A stretch of DNA of 58,886 nt from an uncultured Marinobacter sp. (lineage in GTDB: Bacteria > Pseudomonadota > Gammaproteobacteria > Pseudomonadales > Oleiphilaceae), in the NCBI RefSeq assembly GCF_913055835.1, contig NZ_CAJXKQ010000027.1, positions 1 through 58,886 of the forward strand, in the 5' to 3' direction. This document shows positions 17,768-25,824 of the stretch, piece after piece. Made by a program: the position numbers and the translations under genes. Under the pieces are notes generated by a model that did not search any database, had not been told where the DNA came from, and saw only the letters and a list, made by a program, of their open reading frames with translations. The first letter of the stretch is position 1. Every line of letters starts with the position of its first letter.

Positions 17768-18309
17768 GCGAGGCCTCCTGCGCTGTGCTCACCAGCGTAA
17801 GCTTTCTCACCGGACATGACCCGAATTGCATAAGTGACCATGTTCAGGCCGGCAATGCCAATGAAGACTGCACTGATAGGGATGACAGACTTGATGATCC
17901 AGCGGTGGGGCAGACCGCCAGGGTCGCCGCTGCCTTCACCCATGTTGTAGGAGTCCAGGGCAAAATCGTAGCCGTAGACGCCGATCAGGTAGGCAAAGGG
18001 GATAACGAAAATGATTGCACCCACCAGGTTCACCCAGGCCTTGGCCTTGTTGCTCCACTTGGTGTAGAAAACGTCGACCCGAACATGACCATCCGTGCGC
18101 AATGCGTAGGGAATACCCAGCAGGAACACCACCGAATAGAGGTGCCACTCCATTTCCTGCATGCCGATTGAAACGTTGTTGAAGGCGTAGCGGGCCACTA
18201 CGTCGTAAAAGACGTTGGCTGCCATCAGTATCATCGCGACACAGGCAACCCAGCCACAGAAGGTGGACAGCCGGGCAAGCCCTTCGTCCAGTTTGATAAT
18301 CCACCGCAT
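17764..18309 (-). CDS. dctQ: TRAP transporter small permease (DctQ)
   Basis: A 181-residue protein with four predicted membrane helices. QEMEWHLYSVVFLLGIPYALRTDGHVRVDVFYTKW matches the conserved DctQ core. It pairs with DctM and the periplasmic binding protein encoded upstream. The stop overlaps the dctM start by four bases. Confidence 0.93.
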   Translation of the reverse strand: MRWIIKLDEGLARLSTFCGWVACVAMILMAANVFYDVVARYAFNNVSIGMQEMEWHLYSVVFLLGIPYALRTDGHVRVDVFYTKWSNKAKAWVNLVGAIIFVIPFAYLIGVYGYDFALDSYNMGEGSGDPGGLPHRWIIKSVIPISAVFIGIAGLNMVTYAIRVMSGEKAYAGEHSAGGLA

Positions 18310-18360
18310 TGATGATCTCCCGCCAGGAGAGCTGGCGCTTTTTCAGTTGCTATAAACGAC

Positions 18361-18391
18361 AAAACCGGGATCACTCGTAGAGCGATCCCGG
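18361..18391 (-). terminator. Intercistronic hairpin between dctP and dctQ
   Basis: CCGGGATC/GATCCCGG with inner CTC/GAG pairing lies between the dctP stop and the dctQ start, followed on the minus strand by TTTT. A leaky terminator here would keep the binding protein in excess over the permease, as is common for binding-protein transporters; that role is inferred. Confidence 0.65.
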
Positions 18392-18410
18392 CTCCGTTAC
18401 AGCCTATATC

Positions 18411-19487
18411 TTACTCGACTTCGGCCATGGTGTTGAGGTAAGCGCGCTCGGAAATGTTGGTGTAAGCGCGGCTCTGCTCAAGATAGTTCTGCTGGGACTC
18501 AATGATCTTGGCAGCCATGTCACTTTCGGCCGCTGCTTCTTTCAGCAGCTTGTTGTTGGCTTCGTACATGGCGTCGAAGATTTCATCCGGGAACTGCTTG
18601 ATCTGCACATTCGGGTATTCTTTACGAATGTTTGCCCAGGCTTCGGCGTTGGCGTGCTGGGAGTGAACCAGCATGTCGTAGGAGGCCGTGCGCATGGCGA
18701 CACGCATGATTTCCTGAAGATCGGCCGGCAGCTTGTCCCATACACGCTTGTTGACCAGGAACTGGAGCTCGGTGGCCGGCTCGTGCCAACCGGTGTAGTA
18801 GTAGTCAGCAATCTGCTGGAAGCCAAGACGTAGGTCCAGGGCCGGGCCTACCCACTCAACCGCATCGATGGTGTTGCGCTCAAGAGCGGTGTAGAGCTCA
18901 CCCGGGGCAATGTTGGTTGGGTTAACGCCAACTTCCGCGAACACCTCACCGGCGAAACCGGGGATACGCATTTTCAGGCCCTGAAGGTCCTCCAGCGAGT
19001 TGATTTCCTCGCGGAACCAGCCGCCCATCTGGACGCCGGTGTTACCGCCGGGGAACGACAGCATGTTGTGGGGCTCATAGACTTCCTGCATCAGTTCCAT
19101 GCCACCACCGTGGTAGAACCAGGCGTACTGTTCCATGGCGTTCATGCCAAACGGCATGCTGGTGAAGAACAGGGTCTCGGGAACCTTGCCTTTCCAGTAG
19201 TAGGATGCGGAGTGGCCCATGTCGTACTGACCGGCCTTTACCATGTCAAACACGCCCAGCGGGGCTTTGTGCTTGTTGGCGGAGTCGATACGGACCTTGA
19301 GTCGTCCGTCAGACATTTTCTCTACGTTTTCAGCGAAACGCTTGGTGGTATCACCGAAAATCGGGAAATTTGGCCCCCAGGTTTCTGCGAGGCGGAGTGT
19401 AAAGGTGTCTTGGGCGAGCGCCTGCGAGGAGGCAAAGGTAGTTGCGACAGCCAACACAGCCGCGGAAAGAACAGAACGGATCTTCAT
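18411..19487 (-). CDS. dctP: TRAP transporter substrate-binding protein (TakP-like DctP)
   Basis: A 358-residue periplasmic protein with a signal peptide ending ASSQALAQ. The mature part has LRLAETWGPNFPIFGDTTKRFAENV, KMRIPGFAGEVFAEVG containing the ligand-anchoring Arg typical of DctP proteins, and DAVEWVGP, the pattern of the TakP group that binds 2-oxoacids with sodium. It delivers substrate to DctQM encoded downstream. The resemblance to TakP suggests a monocarboxylate 2-oxoacid, but related proteins bind other carboxylates. Confidence 0.93.
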   Translation of the reverse strand: MKIRSVLSAAVLAVATTFASSQALAQDTFTLRLAETWGPNFPIFGDTTKRFAENVEKMSDGRLKVRIDSANKHKAPLGVFDMVKAGQYDMGHSASYYWKGKVPETLFFTSMPFGMNAMEQYAWFYHGGGMELMQEVYEPHNMLSFPGGNTGVQMGGWFREEINSLEDLQGLKMRIPGFAGEVFAEVGVNPTNIAPGELYTALERNTIDAVEWVGPALDLRLGFQQIADYYYTGWHEPATELQFLVNKRVWDKLPADLQEIMRVAMRTASYDMLVHSQHANAEAWANIRKEYPNVQIKQFPDEIFDAMYEANNKLLKEAAAESDMAAKIIESQQNYLEQSRAYTNISERAYLNTMAEVE

Positions 19488-19595
19488 TGCTCTTCTATCC
19501 TCTTATCGTTTTTGTGGGTCGAGCGTTTCCCTTTTTGAGGTGAAAACGCTCTTGATGCTAGTTCACGGTAGCAATTATCGTTAACAAACGAAATC

Positions 19596-19632
19596 AAAAA
19601 CCGCTAGGTGTACGACCTTGGTCGTACAGCGG
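19596..19632 (-). terminator. Terminator of the ferritin-like gene
   Basis: A stem with GTACGACC/GGTCGTAC inside CCGCT/AGCGG begins at the stop codon of the gene at 19634 and ends in TTTTT on the minus strand. Confidence 0.85.
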
Positions 19633-19633
19633 A

Positions 19634-20098
19634 TCAGATGTCCTGCATCCGGCCGATCTGGCTGGCCAGACGCATGGCTTCGTGTTCTTCAAGGGCCAGA
19701 AGGTCCTCCAGAAGCGATTTGGCTTCGGGGATTTCTGCCTTGCCGATCAGGGAATCGTAGAGGTCCATGACCTGGTCGTGAAACTGGAAGACCTCCCGGG
19801 CGATGTCCTCGAAAGACATGGAGGCGTAGTGGGTGTAGGAGTCGGCGCTGGGGCCAATCGGCTTGTGCTGGTTGTTCAGGTAATCGTACAGGCGTGTGCT
19901 CAGGGCCTTGGGTTCAGCCTGGTTCTCAAATTCACGCACGGCTTTCTCCAGCAGCGACTCATGGCGCGACAGGTAGTCGAGTAACGCGGAGGCTCTTTCG
20001 TCATTGTTCAGTTTGGCCGACTCGTGAAGACTACGGGACAGGTGCGCGTGCAGCTGGCGTGTCCAGTCAATCAGGTCCTCGAAGGTTGTTATCTCCAT
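19634..20098 (-). CDS. Ferritin-like/helical-bundle protein of unknown function
   Basis: A 154-residue, almost entirely helical acidic protein. Spaced His and Glu residues (LSRHESLLEKAV, FQFHDQVMDLYD, LALEEHEAMRLASQIG) suggest a four-helix bundle of the rubrerythrin or hemerythrin-like type that could bind metals. The start has an AAGGAG ribosome-binding site and the gene has its own terminator, so it is monocistronic. I do not recognise a named family. It is divergent from the GH84-like gene. Confidence 0.65.
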   Translation of the reverse strand: MEITTFEDLIDWTRQLHAHLSRSLHESAKLNNDERASALLDYLSRHESLLEKAVREFENQAEPKALSTRLYDYLNNQHKPIGPSADSYTHYASMSFEDIAREVFQFHDQVMDLYDSLIGKAEIPEAKSLLEDLLALEEHEAMRLASQIGRMQDI

Positions 20099-20216
20099 TG
20101 CTTTGCTCCTTATCGGGGCGGATCGTTTGTAGTTGGCATTTAGAGGTAAGTCTAGTCAAAATTGAGGGTTATGGGGTACCCGCCGGGCTCCGGAATCAGC
20201 GAAATGGAAATTGGTC

Positions 20217-21284
20217 ATGACAACGACACTAGGCATCATTGAAGGATTCTATGGCCCAATGTGGACCTGGCAGGAACGTCGACACCTGGTCCGGACCCTG
20301 GCCCCCCACGGTTACGGGTTTTATCTCTATGCCCCCAAGGCCGATGCCTTCCTCCGGCGCAAATGGCAGCAGCCACACCCGCCGGCCATGGCCTCGGAGC
20401 TGGCGGAATTTTCGCGCTTTTGCCGGAGCGAAGGTGTTCGTTTCGGTGTCGGCCTCAGTCCGTTCGAGGTATTCAATCGCTTTGACGATGAGGCCCGGGC
20501 GGCGCTGGCAGACAAACTCGCGCTGCTGGAGCGCATCGGCATTGATGAGCTGGCGATTCTGTTCGATGACATGCGATCCGACACTCCGGACCTTGCCAGT
20601 ACCCAGGCGGACATTGTGCACTGGATCCGTGATCGCACAACCATCAAACACCTGAGTGTCTGCCCCAGCTATTACTCCGATGACCCGGTACTGGACCGGG
20701 TGTTCGGAGAGCGACCGGCGGATTATCTGGAGACCCTGGGACGCAAGCTGGACCATTCGGTGAACGTCTTCTGGACCGGGGAAGAAGTGTGCTCCAGGGA
20801 GGTGTCTCCCGGTCACCTGAAACGGGTGGGGGATCTGCTCGGGCGCAAACCGGTGCTCTGGGATAATTATCCGGTCAATGACGGCGGCCGGATGTCGCAA
20901 CATCTGCATCTGCGCGCGTTCACCGGACGACCTGCGGCCAACGCGGCGCACCTGGCCGGCCACGGCATCAATCCGGCATTGCAGCCCACATTAACGGCAA
21001 TTCCGGCCATAACGCTGGCAGAGTCCTATCGGCTTGGGCCGTCCTATCAATATGGCCAGGCATTCCGCCATGTGGCTCGGGAAGTACTGGGCAGGGAACT
21101 GGCGGCGCAGCTGCATGCGGATCTGCTGGTGTTGCAGGATGCCGGCCTGGGCCGGATCAGCGAGGAAAAGCGCCAGAGTCTGCAGCACACCTACGATGCC
21201 TTTGACCATCCGGCAGCCAATGAGATTCTGCGCTGGCTGGCTGGTGAGTACCAGGTGACTGATGAGATGGTGGCTACCCAGTAA
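20217..21284 (+). CDS. GH84-like beta-N-acetylglucosaminidase
   Basis: A 355-residue protein whose N-terminus GIIEGFYGPMWTW is the hallmark of the NAGidase (GH84) catalytic barrel, followed by YLYAPKAD and the double aspartate LFDDM (Asp117, Asp118), the catalytic pair of O-GlcNAcases and bacterial GH84 enzymes. VCPSYYSDDPVL, FWTGEEVCSREVSP and WDNYPVNDGG further match. It is essentially a bare catalytic domain: no signal peptide, no carbohydrate-binding modules. It therefore acts in the cytoplasm, unlike the secreted GH84 enzymes of gut bacteria. The ATG at 20217 is preferred to a TTG two codons upstream. Substrate unknown; sugar recycling or removal of O-GlcNAc are both possible. Confidence 0.85.
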   Translation: MTTTLGIIEGFYGPMWTWQERRHLVRTLAPHGYGFYLYAPKADAFLRRKWQQPHPPAMASELAEFSRFCRSEGVRFGVGLSPFEVFNRFDDEARAALADKLALLERIGIDELAILFDDMRSDTPDLASTQADIVHWIRDRTTIKHLSVCPSYYSDDPVLDRVFGERPADYLETLGRKLDHSVNVFWTGEEVCSREVSPGHLKRVGDLLGRKPVLWDNYPVNDGGRMSQHLHLRAFTGRPAANAAHLAGHGINPALQPTLTAIPAITLAESYRLGPSYQYGQAFRHVAREVLGRELAAQLHADLLVLQDAGLGRISEEKRQSLQHTYDAFDHPAANEILRWLAGEYQVTDEMVATQ

Positions 21285-21293
21285 CCCTGTCGG

Positions 21294-22004
21294 CTATCGG
21301 AGATAGTACTCGACGGTCGATACAACGCGAACGGTTTTAACCGGTTGCTGCCCCTCCATGATGCCCGGCGCCTGGTCCCTGGCCAGAATCTGGAAGACGC
21401 CCTGGTTGGCACGTCGCAGTCCTCCGAGTTCCGCCTTGGCATCCTGGGCGAACTGGGCGGCGGCTTCCCGCGCTGATGCCGTTGCCTCGGCAATCATCTC
21501 CGGCTTGATATCGTTGAGACCATTAAATACGTAAGTCGGGCCGGAAGGGCCGTAGTCCGAAGACAGCACCACTCCCGAATCCACCAGTTCACTGACTCCC
21601 TGGGCTGCCTGCCGGATTCGATCGACGTCGGTGCTGCGCACCATCAGGGTCTGGCTGATGATGAATTTCTGTTCGCCATTGTTGGCCTGGTAGGGGTTGG
21701 CCCGGGTGTCAGTGACATCCAGACGCTGGAGTTCCACGGCATCCTGGTTTATGGCCTGCAGCTTCAGGAACGCCATGATCGCATCCCGGCTGTTTCTCGC
21801 CCTGTCCTGGGCTTCATCCAGCGAAGCCCCGGTCGCAACAAAACGGATAGGCCACAAGGCGAGATCTGCATTCACTTCCCGTTCAGCCACGCCCTTGACG
21901 GTGACATAGCGGTCGCCGGTGCGCAGGTCGGTGAGGCCATTGCCGATCAGGGCGGCGGAGATAATGGCACTGATGCCGAGAATCAGCGAGGCGAGAAGTT
22001 TCAT
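21294..22004 (-). CDS. SIMPL domain-containing protein
   Basis: A 236-residue exported or membrane-anchored protein. An N-terminal hydrophobic segment (residues 2-22) is followed by RYVTVKGVAEREVNADLALWPIRFV, the DUF541/SIMPL signature, and NNGEQKFIISQTLMVRSTDVDRI. The family is periplasmic and poorly characterised; some members affect oxidative stress. The start at 22004 has an AGGGAC ribosome-binding site; the longer frame to 22028 is less likely. Confidence 0.85.
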   Translation of the reverse strand: MKLLASLILGISAIISAALIGNGLTDLRTGDRYVTVKGVAEREVNADLALWPIRFVATGASLDEAQDRARNSRDAIMAFLKLQAINQDAVELQRLDVTDTRANPYQANNGEQKFIISQTLMVRSTDVDRIRQAAQGVSELVDSGVVLSSDYGPSGPTYVFNGLNDIKPEMIAEATASAREAAAQFAQDAKAELGGLRRANQGVFQILARDQAPGIMEGQQPVKTVRVVSTVEYYLR

Positions 22005-22133
22005 GATGTGTCCCTGTATCTGCGTCACCGGAGAGTTCTGGAAAGTTTCGAAAAAACGTCCGGTTGCTGGCTGCTATCCTGAAGATCATGAGCAAGGTTA
22101 GCGCTTCATGTCCCAGGCTGAAAGGGAGGAATC

Positions 22134-22667
22134 ATGACAAAAGTGAAAGTTGAATGCGTCAAAGGCAATATTGCCGCACAGCAGGATATGGACGTAGTCG
22201 TGAATGCGGCCAATGCCGAGCTCTTACCCGGCAGTGGCGTCGCCGGTGCCATTCACAGTGCAGCCGGCCCGGGACTGGCCGAGGAGTGCCGGGCGCTGGC
22301 GCCCATCAGGCCCGGGCAGGCGGTGATCAGCTCGGCCCACAACCTTCCGAACCAGCATGTTATCCATTGCCTGGGCCCGGTTTATGGGGTGGATGAGCCC
22401 TCGGACCGTTTGCTGGCGGACTGTTTCCGGAATGCGCTTTATCTGGCTGACCAGAACGGCCTATCGTCCATTGCCTTTCCCGCCATTTCTACCGGCGTAT
22501 TCGGGTTCCCGCTCCGGGACGCGGCGGCCGTGGCCATGAAAGCGGTCGCCGACAGCCTGACGGAACTCAACTCTGTTCGCCTGGTCCGGTTTGTCCTGTT
22601 CAGCGATCAGGATCTTTCTGTATTTGATGAGGCCCGCAAGCTCGAATCGGACCTTTCCGGGCAGTAG
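22134..22667 (+). CDS. Macro domain protein (YmdB-type ADP-ribose hydrolase)
   Basis: A 177-residue single macro domain. GNIAAQQDMDVVVNAANAELLPGSGVAGAIHSAAG carries the adenine-binding Asp, the NAAN loop and the glycine loop. AFPAISTGVFGFP is the phosphate loop. These match O-acetyl-ADP-ribose deacetylases and protein mono-ADP-ribosylhydrolases. A GGGAGG ribosome-binding site precedes the start. No ADP-ribosyltransferase (DarT-like) gene is adjacent, so this is a stand-alone processing enzyme and not evidently a toxin-antitoxin partner. Confidence 0.9.
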   Translation: MTKVKVECVKGNIAAQQDMDVVVNAANAELLPGSGVAGAIHSAAGPGLAEECRALAPIRPGQAVISSAHNLPNQHVIHCLGPVYGVDEPSDRLLADCFRNALYLADQNGLSSIAFPAISTGVFGFPLRDAAAVAMKAVADSLTELNSVRLVRFVLFSDQDLSVFDEARKLESDLSGQ

Positions 22668-22675
22668 CGGCGGTT

Positions 22676-23683
22676 TTAGTCGCAAGTCTTGTCGGTGGAT
22701 CTGCTGAAACGGGCCTGCATGGCTTTGCGTTCGCGCTCGGCGTCCTGGAATTCGTCGGGCAGGGGCTGGATAAAGTAAATGAAGTCTCCTTTTGCGCGAT
22801 TCCGGTCCAGTGGTGGCTCTTTGACGTCCGAAGGCCAGAACACGGGACTGATTACGGCGACAGACAGCTCCGGCGCGCGCTGTTTCAGCAGGGCCACCGT
22901 TCCCAGTCCCTCTTCGCTGTGGAAGGTGCCGGTCAGGTGAAAGACCTGGTGCCCCGGATACTCGGCCCGGGCCTGAAGGATGCGCGCGGCCATGGTGTTG
23001 TCACGTAGCAACTGGGCCTTGTAGGTGTTCTCCATCCGCTCGCTCATGGTGTCGTCCGCCCGATGGCTGGCGCCAATGGCGGCCACGAACTTTTCCCGGT
23101 AGGCCGGGGTGTCCATGAAGGGATCGCTGGGTAACGTCTGTTTCAGAGTGTCAGGAATACGGTCGAGGTATTCAGGGCCTTTACGACCCACACATCGAAC
23201 CACATCCGCCGGCGCGTTGGCAGCGATCACCGGCAGATTCTGCTGGCGGGCAAATTCCACCAGTGGCCGGTAGGAGGCACGGTAGTTGTCCCAGGCACCG
23301 GAATCCTCAATCATTTCGGTTTCCCCGGTTTCACCCTGCAGGTAACGGTTGAGGTCATCCTGATGGTCCAGATTGAACTGCTCCATGGATAGAAGCTGCT
23401 CTGGCCTCAGCCGATACAAAGCTGTCTGAAGCCGGGACTGCAGAAGATGTGCGCCATGGTGTCCATGGTATTCCCCAACCACCACGACATCCGTGTTGAC
23501 CAGTTGTCGTGCCAACTCTTCTGGAGTCAGGGCGGTATCGGTTTCCGACTGCACTAACCGGAAATCATACTGGGTTTGAGGTGCCGGAAGTTTTGCTTCC
23601 TGGGCTTTTGAAGAAGGCATGGCAGTGCACCCGTTCAGAGCAGCGAGCGTGGCTAATAGCAGGGCTGGCATGAGAGGTTTCAT
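22676..23683 (-). CDS. ChaN-family haem-binding-type lipoprotein
   Basis: A 335-residue protein starting at 23683 with a lipoprotein signal peptide (LNGC lipobox). The mature part has VVVVGEYHGHHGAHLLQSRL and LLSMEQFNLDHQDDLNRYL, the ChaN signature, and FHLTGTFHSEEGLG near the end. Campylobacter ChaN binds haem and is linked to iron uptake; that role is not shown here, and no TonB receptor is adjacent. It is the second gene after a small ribbon-helix-helix protein, 25 bases away. Confidence 0.85.
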   Translation of the reverse strand: MKPLMPALLLATLAALNGCTAMPSSKAQEAKLPAPQTQYDFRLVQSETDTALTPEELARQLVNTDVVVVGEYHGHHGAHLLQSRLQTALYRLRPEQLLSMEQFNLDHQDDLNRYLQGETGETEMIEDSGAWDNYRASYRPLVEFARQQNLPVIAANAPADVVRCVGRKGPEYLDRIPDTLKQTLPSDPFMDTPAYREKFVAAIGASHRADDTMSERMENTYKAQLLRDNTMAARILQARAEYPGHQVFHLTGTFHSEEGLGTVALLKQRAPELSVAVISPVFWPSDVKEPPLDRNRAKGDFIYFIQPLPDEFQDAERERKAMQARFSRSTDKTCD

Positions 23684-23708
23684 GGTAGTCCTTACGTTGC
23701 GAGCGCTG

Positions 23709-23900
23709 TCAGGATCTTTTTTCGCGCTCTTCGCGCCAGTCCGGCCCCAATCTCTCTTCCACGTATTCGCGGATGAATTGGCGCACCCTCTGTGAGGGCG
23801 TGACATCCTCCTGCTTGCACAATTCTTCAAAGGCAGCCTTTTTTTCCGGATCAATCAGTAGCGTCAGGCGGGCAGTGCGTTTTTCCATGGGGTTGTTCAT
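23709..23900 (-). CDS. Small ribbon-helix-helix protein
   Basis: A 63-residue protein: KRTARLTLLIDPEKKAAFEELCKQEDVTPSQRVRQFIREYVEER fits the strand-helix-helix pattern of CopG/Arc-type DNA-binding proteins. It sits 25 bases upstream of chaN on the same strand, so it may regulate that operon. There is no toxin gene beside it. An internal ATG four codons in is an alternative start. Confidence 0.7.
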   Translation of the reverse strand: MNNPMEKRTARLTLLIDPEKKAAFEELCKQEDVTPSQRVRQFIREYVEERLGPDWREEREKRS

Positions 23901-24000
23901 AACCTTTGGTGATTGCTCGACATGTTAATCATATTAACATTGAATGAATATTTTATGAGCATATAATTTACAGGCATCAGTTGCAATTAACGAGTCTTTC

Positions 24001-25761
24001 ATGCCGCATCGTGCCCACCTGTTTTCACTCCGGATGGCCCACGCATTCCGGGAAGCCTGTATTGACGAGCCCTATCGGGGGCGCCGTTTGCTGCGAGACC
24101 TGATGGCCGGCGTAACAGTGGGCATTATCGCCATCCCGCTGGCTATGGCACTGGCCATCGCCAGCGGTGTTGCACCACAGTACGGGCTGTATACGGCAAT
24201 CATCGCCGGCTTCGTAATTGCCCTCACTGGTGGCAGCCGTTTCAGTATCTCCGGCCCTACCGCTGCCTTTGTTGTCATTCTCTACCCCATTGCCCAGAGC
24301 TATGGATTGGGTGGTTTGCTCCTGGCCACCCTGATGTCCGGTGTGCTGCTGGTCATCATGGCGTTAATGCGGCTGGGCCGCTTCATTGAGTATATTCCTG
24401 AATCCGTCACCCTGGGATTTACCGGCGGTATTGCAGTGGTAATCGCCACGCTTCAGGTCCGGGACTTTTTCGGCCTGCCGGTAGGCGAGATGCCCGAACA
24501 CTACTGGGACAAGCTGGCTTTACTGGCGGGGGCACTGCCGGAATTCGATGGCATGAGCACTCTGGTGGCCGGCGCCACCCTGGCTGTAATGTTGCTCTGG
24601 CCAAGACTCAAAACCCCGGTGCCTCCGCATCTGCCGGCCGTGGTGATCGGGAGTCTTCTGGCATTGTGGTTGAACGCCCAGGGCGCCTCTGTCGAGACTA
24701 TTGGTTCACGGTTCAGTTACCTGTTGCCGGATGGGTCGACGGGCGCCGGTATTCCGCCTTTTCTGCCAGAGTTTGCCTGGCCCTGGCAGCAGGCAGGGGC
24801 ATCGGGTGAGCCTATTGGGCTGTCCTGGTCGCTGGTCCGGGATCTGCTGCCCGCGGCCTTTGCCATCGCCATGCTCGGCGCCATTGAATCACTGCTTTGC
24901 GCGGTGGTGCTCGATGGCATGACCGGCAAACGTCATAGCGCCAACAGCGAGCTGATGGGGCAGGGCCTTGGCAACATTGTTACCCCGTTTTTCGGCGGCA
25001 TTACTGCGACCGCAGCCATCGCCCGTTCTGCCGCAAATTACCGTGCTGGCGCCGAGTCGCCTGTATCTGCAATGGTTCATTCCCTGGTGGTGCTGCTGGC
25101 GCTGGTGTCGCTGGCCGGGCTGTTGGCGTACCTGCCCATGCCGGCCATGGCGGCGCTGCTGATCATGGTGGCCTGGAACATGAGCGAGGCGCCCAAGTCG
25201 CTGCACTTGCTGAAAACGGCGCCGCGCAGCGATATCCTGGTTTTTCTCACCTGCTTCTCGCTCACGGTATTGCTGGATATGGTGATTGCCATTACCACCG
25301 GCGTTTTACTGGCGGCGGTCCTGTTCATGCGGGAAATGGCACAGATGACCAGGGTCACGGATATCACCCTCAGCAATCGTATGGCTGACTACAAGCTGCC
25401 CGATGGCTGGCAGGTCTTCAAGATCAATGGGCCCCTGTTCTTTGCCGCCGCCGATCGGATTTTCGGGGAGCTGGCGGTGCTGTCCCGGAATGCCCGCGGG
25501 TTCATCCTGTATATGGATGGCGTCACGATTCTCGATGCCGGGGGACTGTCTGCCCTGAACAAGCTTATTGCCACTTGTGAATGGGACGGCACGCAGATTG
25601 TCATTGCCGATCTCCAGTTCCAGCCACTGCGGACCCTTGCCCGCGCTGGCGTCACACCTGTGCCTGGTGTAAGTCGTTTTACTCCCTCTCTGGACGAAGC
25701 CTTGCGCCTGATCAGTCAACCCTCGCATGAATCGGAAACGACGATCCAGATAAAACATTGA
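24001..25761 (+). CDS. SulP-family anion transporter with STAS domain
   Basis: A 586-residue SLC26/SulP transporter. The N-terminal half has about 12-14 membrane segments with LMAGVTVGIIAIPLAMALAIASGV, the SISGPTAAF motif and FGGITATAAIARSAANYRAGAESP. A STAS domain occupies about residues 455-570 (GWQVFKINGPLFFAAADRIF, YMDGVTILDAGGLSALN). Family substrates are sulfate, bicarbonate or dicarboxylates (BicA, DauA). It precedes the channel-like gene by six bases counting from the outer start, so the two are likely co-transcribed. The substrate is not decided by sequence. Confidence 0.93.
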   Translation: MPHRAHLFSLRMAHAFREACIDEPYRGRRLLRDLMAGVTVGIIAIPLAMALAIASGVAPQYGLYTAIIAGFVIALTGGSRFSISGPTAAFVVILYPIAQSYGLGGLLLATLMSGVLLVIMALMRLGRFIEYIPESVTLGFTGGIAVVIATLQVRDFFGLPVGEMPEHYWDKLALLAGALPEFDGMSTLVAGATLAVMLLWPRLKTPVPPHLPAVVIGSLLALWLNAQGASVETIGSRFSYLLPDGSTGAGIPPFLPEFAWPWQQAGASGEPIGLSWSLVRDLLPAAFAIAMLGAIESLLCAVVLDGMTGKRHSANSELMGQGLGNIVTPFFGGITATAAIARSAANYRAGAESPVSAMVHSLVVLLALVSLAGLLAYLPMPAMAALLIMVAWNMSEAPKSLHLLKTAPRSDILVFLTCFSLTVLLDMVIAITTGVLLAAVLFMREMAQMTRVTDITLSNRMADYKLPDGWQVFKINGPLFFAAADRIFGELAVLSRNARGFILYMDGVTILDAGGLSALNKLIATCEWDGTQIVIADLQFQPLRTLARAGVTPVPGVSRFTPSLDEALRLISQPSHESETTIQIKH

Positions 25762-25824
25762 TTCTTAATGTCTCAGGATGGTTTACCCTTAGGCGATGAG
25801 AATACTCCTGAAAAGAGGAATGCC

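Noticed and set aside
22134..22667. Macro domain as a DarG-type antitoxin
   Set aside because: No DarT-like toxin or DNA-binding extension is adjacent; the single domain matches YmdB-type enzymes.
23709..23900. RHH protein as an antitoxin
   Set aside because: The next gene is a ChaN lipoprotein, not a toxin.
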